A DNA stretch of 64,000 nucleotides from Sutcliffiella horikoshii (GCA_001636495.1 KV440964.1:1690666-1754665), one strand, 5' to 3'; shown: positions 53,902 to 62,988, numbered from the stretch's first letter. Program-made: numbers and translations. The notes: generated by a model not told the origin, from the letters alone.

Positions 53902-55197
53902 ATGTTTACATCATTTAAAGAGCTTCAAAAGCATCTAAATTTTACGATGAAAAGCGAAATAAGCCTGGGGTTGGAGCGGATGACCCATTTTTTGGCGAAG
54001 GTCGGTAACCCTCAGGATCAAATAAAAATAGTGCACATTGGGGGGACGAACGGAAAGGGCTCCACCTTGCGATTTTTGGAAAGTGTACTGAACGAGATGG
54101 GGAATAGGGTTGGTACTTTTCATTCCCCTGCCTATCAATATATAAATGACCAGGTTTCAGTAGACGGAGAGTACATATCAGATAAAGAAATGGTGGAGAT
54201 GATAGAGCTTTTTAAAGAGAAGGGGCTAGAAGAGGCAGGGTTGACTGAGTTTGAACTGCAGACTGCCATGGCATTTTATTATTTTGCCTGCGTGAAGAAG
54301 GTGGATTTTGCACTGATTGAGGTGGGGCTTGGCGGAAGAGAGGATTCTACAAATGTCATGAAACCGGTCCTTTCCATCATTACCAATGTGGGATATGACC
54401 ATATCGGCTTCTTAGGGACAACTATAAAGGAAATCGCCTATCAGAAAGCGGGGATCATTAAAAAGGGGATTCCGGTTATCAGTGGAGAACAAAAGGTGCA
54501 AGCCAAAGAAGTTATTAAGGCCGAAGCGGAAACTACCAATAGTCCTATCAGTTTTATTGGAGAGGATTTTTCTTATACCATTTTTCAAACAGAACAGGTA
54601 GGAGAGGCGTTTACTTTTCATGCCGGAGAAAAATCGATAGAAGATTTAAGGATTTCGATGCAAGGAGAGCATCAGGTGGCTAACGCTGCCCTTGCGATTC
54701 AGGCCGTCCTCACATTGACGGAGTTGGGATTAGTTGAATATGAGGAAAAGCGGCTAAGGGCGGGGCTAATGAAAGCGATCCACCCAGGGAGATTTGAAGT
54801 GATTAGCAACAGTCCGTTGATAATAATGGATGGGGCGCATAATGAAGAGGCAATGGATGCGCTGGTGCGTTCTGTCGAAAGAAGGTATTCAACTAGGAGA
54901 ATAATCGTTGTTTTCAGTGGGTTAAAAGATAAGCCGTTGGATTCTATGGTAAAGAAGTTGGAAAAGTTGGCATCTGAAATTATTTTTACCTCTTTTCATT
55001 TCCCTCGGGCAGCTTTGGCAGAAGATATTTTTCTAAGGAGTCATCACGAGAAAAAACGGTTCGAGGAGGACTGGAAAATAGCAATGAATGCTGCTGTATC
55101 AAGGCTGGACGATGATTCTATGTTGCTTGTTACAGGGTCCCTTTATTTCATTTCCGAAACTAGGTCTTATCTCACACGAAGGATCGAAAACATATAA
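53902..55197 (+). CDS. folC: Folylpolyglutamate synthase/dihydrofolate synthase
   Basis: A 431-residue enzyme that adds glutamate to folates and probably to dihydropteroate. The P-loop is VHIGGTNGKGSTLRFL, followed by TFHSPAYQYINDQVSVDGEY. The signature TEFELQTAMAFYYF with GLGGREDSTNVM matches B. subtilis FolC, as do MDGAHNEEAMDALV, VFSGLKDKPLDSMVKKLE and the end VTGSLYFISETRSYL. ATG 53902 follows AAAGGAG. It follows valS in B. subtilis; here about 3.6 kb of minus-strand genes and repeats separate the two. Confidence 0.93.
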   Translation: MFTSFKELQKHLNFTMKSEISLGLERMTHFLAKVGNPQDQIKIVHIGGTNGKGSTLRFLESVLNEMGNRVGTFHSPAYQYINDQVSVDGEYISDKEMVEMIELFKEKGLEEAGLTEFELQTAMAFYYFACVKKVDFALIEVGLGGREDSTNVMKPVLSIITNVGYDHIGFLGTTIKEIAYQKAGIIKKGIPVISGEQKVQAKEVIKAEAETTNSPISFIGEDFSYTIFQTEQVGEAFTFHAGEKSIEDLRISMQGEHQVANAALAIQAVLTLTELGLVEYEEKRLRAGLMKAIHPGRFEVISNSPLIIMDGAHNEEAMDALVRSVERRYSTRRIIVVFSGLKDKPLDSMVKKLEKLASEIIFTSFHFPRAALAEDIFLRSHHEKKRFEEDWKIAMNAAVSRLDDDSMLLVTGSLYFISETRSYLTRRIENI

Positions 55198-55301
55198 GGG
55201 ATAATTATCCTATTTTTGTTGTGACAAATGTTAGAAAATTTGATAATATTTAATTATTGCAAAAGTACGTCGAAAAATGGATATAGAAGGGAGGGGTTAG
55301 T

Positions 55302-57038
55302 TTGGTAGCTCAGGCAGTGAATCGCCAAAAGGAAATGGTGATATGGACAAGCTTTGTTGTATTGGTCCCCATCTTTTTATGGCTAGGATATCAGCTTTCT
55401 CCGGTTGTTTTGGAAGAATTGCCACTCTGGCACGTTGTTGGATTTATAGCTTTGGCAATTATTCTTGCCCTGATTCCGATAGTGGTAGGAGAGGTACCGC
55501 TATTTCTTGCACAGGGCGTTTCGCTGGCAGCCCTTCTATCCTTTGGTCTATTCATTGAGATGATTGTGACACTCATCTCGGTTCTTGCCTTGATGGTCTA
55601 TATGCGTATGAACCGACAGAACTTAGTGCGCATCCCCATCAATGTGCTCATGTTTTCAAGCATATCATTGGTAGCCGGTTTTGTTTTTTATGCTTTGGGT
55701 GGAACACCTGGAGATACGAGATTATGGAATATCGGCGTTATCACACCGATCCTTGCGCATGAATTAGTTTATTTCACCCTTAATACAGTGTATCTGTATG
55801 TTATACAGGTATCTATTTATGAGCGGAAAAGTAAATTCATCACTCCGGATACGAAGTGGGATGCTGTTACAAGCATCATGGTCCTGCCGGTGGGTCTAAT
55901 CCTCTACACCCTCTATGAGCAAGTAGGAGCGGTTGCCTTGTTATATGTCGGGTTGCCGTTCGTCATCTTAACCTTGATTCTTCAACTCTATCATGCTAGT
56001 CAAAAGGTCAATGTTCACCTCCAACAAGCAGCAGATGTCGGTCATCAGTTAACCGAAAGACTTGATACAAAAGGGGTATTGGATGTTTTCCTTGAGAAAA
56101 TATCCACGCTCTTCAAGGTAGATTATGCAGCAATTATTGATGTGAACGGGGAAAAGATCATGAAGGTGCTCCGTGTGATGGATAAGGAAAACAGTGTCGA
56201 GGCCGATACGATCCTTCTTACAGACGAAGAAGAATTATTGGCCTATGTACTAAAACGGGGAAAAAGCGTCTGCTATTTCACGAAAAAAGAATGGAAACAT
56301 ATTTCAAAAACACATCTTCCCGCTTCCATGCAAAGTGTGATGTGCGTTCCGGTCATCCGAAATCATAAAATTGAAGGGCTGGTACTTTTGGCAAGCTCCT
56401 CCAAGCGGACATACGATAAGTCCCAATTGATGATTGTCGATATTCTTTGCTCCTATTTTGGGGTGGCGATGGAAAAAGCACGTCACTATCAGGAAACCAA
56501 ACGAAAGAGCGAACGCTGTGCACTTACTAAACTGTATAATTACCGCTTTTTCGAAAGTGTCCTTGATAATGAGTATGATAAACTGAACAATGGACAATCC
56601 AAATCGCTATCTCTCATCATGCTGGACCTTGATCATTTCAAAAAGATCAATGATGTGTACGGTCATCAAAGTGGAAATGAGATTCTTATGCAGGTCGCAG
56701 ATCGACTCACAGCACTTGTAGGAAACAAAGGGACGGTTGCAAGGTATGGGGGAGAAGAATTCGTCATTTTGCTCCCTAATATAGAGCGAGGACAATGCTT
56801 TGAACTGGCAGAGCGCATCCGTGTTCACCTTGCCACAAGGTCATTCCCGCTCAAACAGCACATCCGTGATTCCCAAGGTGCACAGCTTGTAAAAGTCACA
56901 GCGAGCATCGGTTTCGCAACTGCACCGGACGATGCGGAAGATACACTTGACCTAATCCGCCATGCGGACCGAGCGATGTATGTGGGGGCGAAACAGGCTG
57001 GCAGGAATAAGGTTGCCGAGTATCGGAAGACTTCATAA
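55302..57038 (+). CDS. Membrane GAF-GGDEF diguanylate cyclase
   Basis: A 578-residue protein. The N-terminal 240 residues carry about seven or eight transmembrane helices (for example WTSFVVLVPIFLWLGYQLS, VVGFIALAIILALIPIVVG). Residues about 260-400 form a GAF domain (VLDVFLEKISTLFKVDYAAI). The C-terminal GGDEF domain has LIMLDLDHFKKINDVYGHQS and active site YGGEEF at 482-487, so it should make cyclic di-GMP. The start is TTG with GGGAGGGG upstream. The GGDEF domain looks active; what the sensor region detects is unknown. It lies near type IV pilus genes, a common c-di-GMP target. Confidence 0.9.
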   Translation: MVAQAVNRQKEMVIWTSFVVLVPIFLWLGYQLSPVVLEELPLWHVVGFIALAIILALIPIVVGEVPLFLAQGVSLAALLSFGLFIEMIVTLISVLALMVYMRMNRQNLVRIPINVLMFSSISLVAGFVFYALGGTPGDTRLWNIGVITPILAHELVYFTLNTVYLYVIQVSIYERKSKFITPDTKWDAVTSIMVLPVGLILYTLYEQVGAVALLYVGLPFVILTLILQLYHASQKVNVHLQQAADVGHQLTERLDTKGVLDVFLEKISTLFKVDYAAIIDVNGEKIMKVLRVMDKENSVEADTILLTDEEELLAYVLKRGKSVCYFTKKEWKHISKTHLPASMQSVMCVPVIRNHKIEGLVLLASSSKRTYDKSQLMIVDILCSYFGVAMEKARHYQETKRKSERCALTKLYNYRFFESVLDNEYDKLNNGQSKSLSLIMLDLDHFKKINDVYGHQSGNEILMQVADRLTALVGNKGTVARYGGEEFVILLPNIERGQCFELAERIRVHLATRSFPLKQHIRDSQGAQLVKVTASIGFATAPDDAEDTLDLIRHADRAMYVGAKQAGRNKVAEYRKTS

Positions 57039-57045
57039 TGGAAAT

Positions 57046-57082
57046 AGAAAACTCCCGTCTAAGGTGGCGGGAGTTTTTGTTG
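57046..57082. terminator. Terminator after the GGDEF gene
   Basis: AAAACTCCCG pairs with CGGGAGTTTT around TCTAAGGTGG and is followed by T-rich sequence. It lies between converging genes and may serve both. Confidence 0.85.
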
Positions 57083-57085
57083 TTT

Positions 57086-58237
57086 TTAATTAGTCCAATT
57101 CCAAAGCGCCACATCGTCAATGTGAATGGAGTCGGCCCAGTCTTCCTCTTTCAATGCAAGGATCTCCTTTGACGGGCCGGTAATCACTACCCCATAGTGT
57201 TTGATCCCGTTGTTTTCGAGGAAATCTATTTGTTCATGCAATTTCATCATTCCGGATTGGCGAAGTCTCATATACTCATCTTCGTGTTCCTCAAGGAATT
57301 GAAGTGTTTTCATAAATTGTTTGTGAAGCATGTCGACATCTCCGTTTTCATAGGACATTGCCGAGTGTGTTGTTTCAACAACTTGTGACCCGAACAAGGT
57401 ACGTTCTTCTACTTTAGATTCTAACTTCCAATCGTCAGTATGAAGTATTGGATTATTCGGGAACCCAATCGGTTCTTCTAATGAGAATCCATCTGCGTCC
57501 AAGTCTTCTTTGGAGTAAACATCAACAGGGAACCATAAGATATCTAAATCTCTATTTTCAAATCGTTCAAAAACCTCTTGTGTGGAAACCAGTTTATCAA
57601 AGGAGAGAAAAGCTGTAGCTACAGTTCCTTCCGGTAACATTTCCAATCGGTCCCACTCTGCAGGTGTATGAATTGCGTATTGATAGTGCGAATTTGGATG
57701 GTTAAATTTTAGTTGATAATCCTCCTCTACTTCATTGAAATTTCTTACCTCGGGGAAACCCATTTTAGAAAATAAAAAATTAACTTTCATCTCTCCAACT
57801 GTGTACACTTCCTTACCAACAATCCTTTTAAGGTCCTTTGTAACATCCATTGTAAAGAAGGTCCCAATTTCCCGATTGTTTGTTCTTCCAATACCATACG
57901 GGTCTGTAATCAATGTTCCATAATCGATAATATTACTTAGTTTTTGAGCGCGGTTTTCTTCGTTTTCTTCACTAGAAAAACCGTAATAATATAAATTAGT
58001 GGCAAACGAGGAGATGATAAGTGCAAGCAGAAGAAATGCCAATGCACTGAAAGCGGTCCCGATCCGCGCCTTCCACTTGCTTGCCCGCAATATCTTCCGT
58101 TGCTTGTTTTTGTCCAGGCCAGGCTTCATCCACTGTTTTTCCTTGGCATCCATTTCTTTTTCAAACTCTATCTTTTCATCGGGTGTCATTTCTCCTCTAT
58201 CGTACAGTTCCAGTTTTTCTTTAAAGTCATCATTCAT
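57086..58237 (-). CDS. Anti-sigma factor with Sigma_reg N and C regions
   Basis: A 383-residue single-pass membrane protein encoded directly after an ECF-type sigma factor. The cytoplasmic N-terminus (about 60 residues, DRGEMTPDEKIEFEKEMDAK) is followed by one transmembrane helix (AFSALAFLLLALIISSFATN). A long extracytoplasmic domain follows. Arrangement fits the sigma factor regulator family of Bacillus, in which the N-terminus holds the sigma factor until a signal arrives. The start has AAAGGAG ten bases upstream and overlaps the end of the sigma gene by eight bases. The signal is not deducible. Confidence 0.85.
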   Translation of the reverse strand: MNDDFKEKLELYDRGEMTPDEKIEFEKEMDAKEKQWMKPGLDKNKQRKILRASKWKARIGTAFSALAFLLLALIISSFATNLYYYGFSSEENEENRAQKLSNIIDYGTLITDPYGIGRTNNREIGTFFTMDVTKDLKRIVGKEVYTVGEMKVNFLFSKMGFPEVRNFNEVEEDYQLKFNHPNSHYQYAIHTPAEWDRLEMLPEGTVATAFLSFDKLVSTQEVFERFENRDLDILWFPVDVYSKEDLDADGFSLEEPIGFPNNPILHTDDWKLESKVEERTLFGSQVVETTHSAMSYENGDVDMLHKQFMKTLQFLEEHEDEYMRLRQSGMMKLHEQIDFLENNGIKHYGVVITGPSKEILALKEEDWADSIHIDDVALWNWTN

Positions 58238-58736
58238 TCTTTTCGTTCTCCTTTCCTTGGATGAGTCTTACTTTTTGTCGGGCGCGGTAGAGAAGAACCT
58301 TAAAGTACGTATCTGTTACGCCAATGGCATCTGCCGCTTCCTTATAGGTGAAGCTATGGTAATCATATAAAAGAATGGCTTGCGCCTGCTGCTCGTTCAG
58401 ACTGTTGATCACTTCCATGACCTCGGCCACCTCTGATTTTAGAAGCACTTCTTGTTCGGTCCCGTGTCCCTTTCCAAAAAGGCGTTGAAAGAAGCCTTGC
58501 TCCTTCACCACGGTCCGCTTGTGCTTCCGGTAATGGTCAATAAACGCGTTGTGGGCAATCCGGAACAGCCAAGGCTTCACGTCTTCACCCTTGTAATTCT
58601 CCACATATAAATACGCACGCAGAAATGTTTCTTGTACGAGATCTTCCGCAAGATGATGCTCCCTGCATAAAGAAAGGAGGTACCGGAAAATATCCTGCAT
58701 ATGCTCTTGGTAAATATCATCAATGGACTGTCTCAT
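58230..58736 (-). CDS. ECF-type RNA polymerase sigma factor
   Basis: A 168-residue sigma-70 family factor with regions 2 and 4 only. Region 2 includes MQDIFRYLLSLCREHHLAED, then LVQETFLRAYLYVENY and KPWLFRIAHNAFIDHYRKHK. Region 4 includes VINSLNEQQAQAILLYDYHS and YKEAADAIGVTDTYFKVLLY. It resembles the SigM/SigX group but cannot be named exactly. It is coupled to its anti-sigma gene by an eight-base overlap. An ECF-like promoter on the same strand lies 23 bp upstream of the start, suggesting positive autoregulation. Confidence 0.9.
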   Translation of the reverse strand: MRQSIDDIYQEHMQDIFRYLLSLCREHHLAEDLVQETFLRAYLYVENYKGEDVKPWLFRIAHNAFIDHYRKHKRTVVKEQGFFQRLFGKGHGTEQEVLLKSEVAEVMEVINSLNEQQAQAILLYDYHSFTYKEAADAIGVTDTYFKVLLYRARQKVRLIQGKENEKNE

Positions 58737-58758
58737 CTGGCCCCCCTTTCACAACACT

Positions 58759-58784
58759 AACGTCCGAAATATGGAAATGTTTCA
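58759..58784 (-). promoter_or_regulatory. ECF-type autoregulatory promoter
   Basis: Read on the minus strand, TGAAAC is separated by 16 bp from CGTT. This is the classic ECF promoter form in Bacillus and directly precedes the sigma gene. Confidence 0.65.
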
Positions 58785-58818
58785 AGGAAATGAAAAAATT
58801 ATTAATAGTAAAGAAATT

Positions 58819-58893
58819 CTCCCCTGTTGACTGGAGAGCAAGGTGTGAGACTCCGGAGGGAGATAGCGGTAGCTTGAGACCCCCGCAATGAAG
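58819..58893 (+). repeat. Structured element copy 12, left half
   Basis: This is the left half of a CTGTT-ended element (CCCCTGTTGACTGG, then AGGTGT, CTCCGGAGGGAG and CTTGAG). It ends in the octamer CAATGAAG at 58886, where the 219 bp insertion begins. Joined to 59121-59185 it reconstitutes a complete element. Confidence 0.85.
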
Positions 58894-59112
58894 GAGGCCG
58901 CTGAAAAACCTAGTAACTTATCTTTTTTATGTTTCTAGCTGTTGATTGGAGCAATAGGCGTAGACTCCAGCGGGGGATAGCGACAATCTTGAGACCCCGC
59001 AGGGCGTAGCCCGAGGAGGCTCAAGGTCGCCCCGCGGAAAGCGAAGCCGTTTGCGGAAATCAACAGCGGTGTTAATCAGGTTATTTAAGTTCGTTACTTT
59101 TCCAGTGGCCAC
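58894..59112. mobile_element. 219-bp MITE-like insertion with 8-bp target duplication
   Basis: The segment is flanked on both sides by CAATGAAG (58886-58893 and 59113-59120). Its ends are imperfect inverted repeats: GGCCGCTGAAAAAC then GTAAC on the left, and on the right (reverse complement) GGCCACTGGAAAA then GTAAC. It encodes no protein, so it would depend on a transposase elsewhere. It carries a complete structured element (58937-59080). Family not assigned. Confidence 0.75.
58937..59080 (+). repeat. Structured intergenic element, copy 13 (inside the insertion)
   Basis: The ends pair perfectly as GCTGTTGATT/AATCAACAGC. The third helix is GCGAC/GTCGC and the fourth CTTGAG/CTCAAG. The second is GCAATAGGC/GCCGTTTGC, partly mismatched. 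Confidence 0.85.
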
Positions 59113-59185
59113 CAATGAAGTGAGGAGGCTCAAGCACCGCCCCTCGGAAAGCGAACACCTGAAACGAAAGGAAACAGGGAGTTTA
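59113..59185 (+). repeat. Structured element copy 12, right half
   Basis: It starts with the duplicated CAATGAAG and continues with CTCAAGCACCGCCCC, ACACCT and GGAAACAGGG, the 3' half of the interrupted element. The remaining spacer to 59364 shows no further feature. Confidence 0.85.
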
Positions 59186-59364
59186 TTGGATCTACTTATT
59201 GTTGGTAGATTTCGAGGAGGAAAAATTAGAGGAATAAACAATTTTTTCAATAAAATGTTTTATCTTGTAATCTACTATTTCAAATTACCTGGCTTTATTA
59301 TACAATAACAATAGTTTACTTCGTTCTACAAATTCCGTAAAAATACATAGAAAGCGGTGAGGAT

Positions 59365-59742
59365 TTGGGGGATTATCTATTTGCCGGACTGGCACTTATC
59401 TTACTAACGGCACTCTTCTTTTTGTTTCCGATGAAATTTTCTAAAATAGGAAAATGGGTCATTCCAGCAATCGCTTTTGTGGTCAGCGTATTAGGAATAT
59501 ACATATTTGAACTTCTCACATTATGGCACAGCATACTATCAATGGTACTTCTTCTGCTGCTTACCGCCATCCTACTTCAACGATTACCATTATTCATTAC
59601 TTCAACTGAAACAGAAACTATTCATTCAAAGACAACAATGGAACAAGAGAATATAAACATAGAATCAGTCCATCCTTCAACAACTTCAAGAAGCAAGCCT
59701 GCATTTGAAGAACTGTCTGATGAGCTGATAGAAAAAAGATAA
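59365..59742 (+). CDS. Predicted membrane protein upstream of pilus genes
   Basis: A 125-residue protein with three hydrophobic segments in its first 77 residues (LFAGLALILLTALFFLFPM, WVIPAIAFVVSVLGIYIFEL and ILSMVLLLLLTAILLQRLPL) and a polar, threonine- and glutamate-rich tail. The start is TTG, preceded by GTGAGGA about six bases upstream. It ends 23 bp before the next gene, so it is probably in the same operon as the G5-like protein and pilB. I do not recognise the family. Confidence 0.68.
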   Translation: MGDYLFAGLALILLTALFFLFPMKFSKIGKWVIPAIAFVVSVLGIYIFELLTLWHSILSMVLLLLLTAILLQRLPLFITSTETETIHSKTTMEQENINIESVHPSTTSRSKPAFEELSDELIEKR

Positions 59743-59765
59743 GGCTATTATTTGGAGGGAACAGG

Positions 59766-61286
59766 ATGCAAAGTCTGAAGCTGTTAGTTGCTTTGCTCGT
59801 ATGTACAATATTTATTTTCGGTTTTTCGCAAGTGGGAACGATGGTAACCAATCAGTGGCTGCCCCACACCAATTCGTTTGCCGAGGCGACGCTTATTGCC
59901 AATGAAGAAGTGAGCAACACATCCAAGCCTGATGCGATGGAAAAAATGGAAGCAGCAAAAAACACCTGGTTATCCAATGGGACCATCTATTTGGAATGGG
60001 CAGGAGAAATACAGCCCTTCCCAAAAGAAGCCTTTACGTATTACATATCGGAATCGGTGGAATATGCCGTGGATGGTTCCCAGAACAACTTGAAGGTGGA
60101 ACTTCCGAATGGAACGCTACTGGAGCAGATTGAAGCACTCTCTCAAACTAGTGACATCTTCTCAGCCATGGATACGGAACAATTGAAAAAGGATTTGGAA
60201 GCAGTGGCATCCCAACTGAAAGAAGGCGACCATACTTTTTCATTCTCCAATTATCTAGTTGATGGGGAAGTGATGAATCAGACTGCCCTTCAAGTCAAAC
60301 TGAATCTATTCGGCCAGACTGCCGGATCGGAATTAAATGCAGCATTGAACGGTAAAGAGATAAAGCTTAGAAGCAATGAAATGTTCTCCATGAAAACTTG
60401 GTTGACCAATGAAGAAGTGGCATTATCGGATGAGGCGGCAAGCATGTTTGCCTCTATGCTGTTTGAGCTAATTGCTCCAACCAACTTCGGAATTGTGGAG
60501 CGACATATCTCAAAAGAATTGCCTGCATGGGCAACTGGTGGATATGAGGCACGTTTTCAAATGGAAAAGATGGATTTCGCTTTTGCCAATCCAAATAGCA
60601 GCGATTATACCATCACATTATCCGCTGACGCTAGTTCTCTAACCGGAGATCTTACTGGAGGTCCACTGCCATACGTGTATGAAGTGACACAGGCAGAGAT
60701 GCAGACACTTTCACCTAAAACGGTTGTCCAGTACTCTGCGACGATACCCTCTGCTGGGAAGCAGGTGAAGGAAACTGGTAAAAACGGTTCCTATATCCAA
60801 ATGGTCCGCACTGCTACAGACGCTTCAGGGAAAATAACAGAAACACTCGTCTATAGCGAAGATTTCTATTCTCCTATTCAGCGAGTGGAACTGCATGCTC
60901 TGACCAAGCCACCAGTTGTGGTAGATAATAGCAACACCAATATCCCTGGGACGAACACAGGTACCAATACCGGAATAAATACCGGAATAAATACCGGTAC
61001 AAACACAGGAACGAATACAGGGATAAATACTGGCACTAATACTGGTACAAATACCAATATCAATACTGGTACCAACACTAATACCAATACAAATACGAAC
61101 ACAAATACAAATACAAATACAGGTACAAATACGAATACAAACACAAACCCGACCAATACAACGGGAGGGGAAAACAATCAATCAGGTGGTTCCAACAACA
61201 ATACGAACCCTGGCACAGGAAACGGCAATAATGACGACGATGATAACGAGAGCCCGGGGACCGGTTCTGGAACTGTAGGCAAATAA
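59766..61286 (+). CDS. Exported protein with G5-like domain and Asn-Thr-Gly repeat tail
   Basis: A 506-residue exported protein. An N-terminal hydrophobic segment (LLVALLVCTIFIFGFSQVG) acts as signal or anchor. The middle 300 residues are unassigned. About residues 317-378 look like a G5 domain (VVQYSATIPSAGKQVKETGK, then the typical end SEDFYSPIQRVEL), as found at the end of VanW-type wall proteins. From about residue 386 the chain is a low-complexity run of Asn-Thr and Gly/Ile units, ending in a DDDD-rich tail. Ribosome binding site GGAGGG. Directly followed by pilB (24 bp), which suggests a role in pilus assembly at the wall. Confidence 0.8.
   Translation: MQSLKLLVALLVCTIFIFGFSQVGTMVTNQWLPHTNSFAEATLIANEEVSNTSKPDAMEKMEAAKNTWLSNGTIYLEWAGEIQPFPKEAFTYYISESVEYAVDGSQNNLKVELPNGTLLEQIEALSQTSDIFSAMDTEQLKKDLEAVASQLKEGDHTFSFSNYLVDGEVMNQTALQVKLNLFGQTAGSELNAALNGKEIKLRSNEMFSMKTWLTNEEVALSDEAASMFASMLFELIAPTNFGIVERHISKELPAWATGGYEARFQMEKMDFAFANPNSSDYTITLSADASSLTGDLTGGPLPYVYEVTQAEMQTLSPKTVVQYSATIPSAGKQVKETGKNGSYIQMVRTATDASGKITETLVYSEDFYSPIQRVELHALTKPPVVVDNSNTNIPGTNTGTNTGINTGINTGTNTGTNTGINTGTNTGTNTNINTGTNTNTNTNTNTNTNTNTGTNTNTNTNPTNTTGGENNQSGGSNNNTNPGTGNGNNDDDDNESPGTGSGTVGK
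60942..61176 (+). repeat. In-frame Asn-Thr-Gly coding repeat
   Basis: Short repeated units of ACNGGNACNAAYAC type encode alternating NTGTNT and NTGINT, then NTNTNT. The tract is prone to slippage in steps of six bases, which would keep the frame. Confidence 0.85.
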
Positions 61287-61310
61287 GTGAAGTAAAAGGA
61301 TGATCTCGAT

Positions 61311-62978
61311 ATGGTGCAAATTAGAAAGAGACTTGGTGACCTGCTTGTAGATGCCGGGATCATCACAGAAAGCCAATTGCAAAGCGCTTTAAAAGAAAAG
61401 ACACGTGATCAGAAGATAGGGGATGTCCTGCTTCAAAAAGGCTATATTACTGAGCAGCAGTTGATTGAAGTACTGGAATTTCAACTTGGCATTCCCCATG
61501 TTAGCCTGTACCGCTATCCGCTTGATGAAAGTCTGGTACATTTGATTTCAAAGGATTTTGCGAAAAGAAACTTGATTATTCCACTCAAAAAAGAACAGGA
61601 TAAGCTGTTTGTCGCTATGGCGGATCCGATGGACTTTTTTGCCATGGATGATTTGCGTCTTTCCACAGGGTTTGAAGTGGAGCCGGTTATCGCTACGAAG
61701 GACGATATTCTACGATCCATCAATAAATACTATGAAACGACCGATTCGATGGACGAACTTTTAGACGGCTTTGAACCGAACATAGAAGTGAAGGTACAGG
61801 AGGAAAGCATCACAGAGGATGATTCCCCGATTGTGCGGATTGTGAACCAACTCCTTCAAAATGCCGTTCAGCAAAGGGCGAGTGATATCCATATCGATCC
61901 GCATGAAACGAAGGTCGTCGTGCGTTATCGTATCGATGGGGTACTTAGAACAGAACGAACTTTGCCAAAGCACACACAAAACGTGCTAATCGCAAGGATC
62001 AAGATTTTAGGCAAAATGGATATTACCGAACACCGTGTGCCACAGGATGGCAGGATCAAGACGAATGTTGACTTCCATCCTGTGGATGTCCGTGTTTCTA
62101 CACTGCCAACGGTCTTTGGTGAAAAAATTGTTATGCGTATCCTTGATATGAGCAGCGCCTTGAACGATATTGCCCAGCTAGGGTTTAACCGGAAAAACAA
62201 TGAACGCTTTTTGGACCTGATTCACCGTCCAACGGGGATCATCCTGATTACCGGTCCGACCGGTTCTGGTAAGTCCTCGACCCTTTATGCAGCCCTTAAT
62301 CACTTGAACAGTGAAGAGGTTAATATCATTACCGTGGAAGATCCAGTGGAATATCAGCTGGAGGGAATCAATCAAATTCAGGTGAATACCAATGTCGGCA
62401 TGACATTTGCCAAGGGTCTACGTGCCATTCTCCGTCAGGATCCAAATGTGATCATGGTAGGGGAAATCCGGGACAGGGAAACAGCAGAAGTGGCCATTCG
62501 TGCCTCCCTGACAGGTCATCTCGTTCTTAGTACACTCCATACCAACGATTCTATCAGTACGATTACAAGATTGATTGATATGAAGGTCGAACCATTCCTT
62601 GTCGCTTCCTCCATCAATGGGGTACTTGCTCAGCGTCTTGTCAGAAAAGTATGCCGTGATTGCGCCAAAATGGAAGAGCCAACAGCAAGGGAAATCGAGA
62701 TTTTCGCAAAACGCGGGCTTTCCGTGGAAAAGGTGCCAAGAGGAAAAGGCTGTGGAACATGTAATATGACAGGCTACAAAGGCCGCCTTGCCATCCACGA
62801 ACTTCTCGTCATCAACGATAAAATGAAAAAAATGATTATGAACAATGAGTCCGTTTCCACGATTCGGGAGCTGGCATATGAACAGGATACCGTTTTCCTT
62901 ATTGATGACGGATTGGAAAAAGTAAAACAGGGGTTGACGACGACCGAGGAAATCTTGCGTGTCGCCTTGGCGGAGTAG
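61311..62978 (+). CDS. pilB: Type IV pilus assembly ATPase PilB
   Basis: A 555-residue secretion-superfamily ATPase that powers pilus extension. The N-terminal GspE/MshEN domains have GDLLVDAGIITESQLQSAL and GDVLLQKGYITEQQLIEVLE. The motor domain shows ASDIHIDPHE, Walker A GPTGSGKSS from residue 315, the Asp box LRQDPNVIMVGEIRDRETAE and the His box GHLVLSTLHTND. The zinc tetracysteine is CRDC with CGTC, typical of PilB/GspE and absent from PilT. The full N-terminal domain distinguishes it from the shorter ComGA. pilT follows eleven bases later. Confidence 0.95.
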   Translation: MVQIRKRLGDLLVDAGIITESQLQSALKEKTRDQKIGDVLLQKGYITEQQLIEVLEFQLGIPHVSLYRYPLDESLVHLISKDFAKRNLIIPLKKEQDKLFVAMADPMDFFAMDDLRLSTGFEVEPVIATKDDILRSINKYYETTDSMDELLDGFEPNIEVKVQEESITEDDSPIVRIVNQLLQNAVQQRASDIHIDPHETKVVVRYRIDGVLRTERTLPKHTQNVLIARIKILGKMDITEHRVPQDGRIKTNVDFHPVDVRVSTLPTVFGEKIVMRILDMSSALNDIAQLGFNRKNNERFLDLIHRPTGIILITGPTGSGKSSTLYAALNHLNSEEVNIITVEDPVEYQLEGINQIQVNTNVGMTFAKGLRAILRQDPNVIMVGEIRDRETAEVAIRASLTGHLVLSTLHTNDSISTITRLIDMKVEPFLVASSINGVLAQRLVRKVCRDCAKMEEPTAREIEIFAKRGLSVEKVPRGKGCGTCNMTGYKGRLAIHELLVINDKMKKMIMNNESVSTIRELAYEQDTVFLIDDGLEKVKQGLTTTEEILRVALAE

Positions 62979-62988
62979 GTGAAGAACA

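Noticed and set aside
60825-61181. Long antisense open frames opposite the Asn-Thr-Gly tract
   Set aside because: They are shadows of a low-complexity coding repeat and have no start signals.
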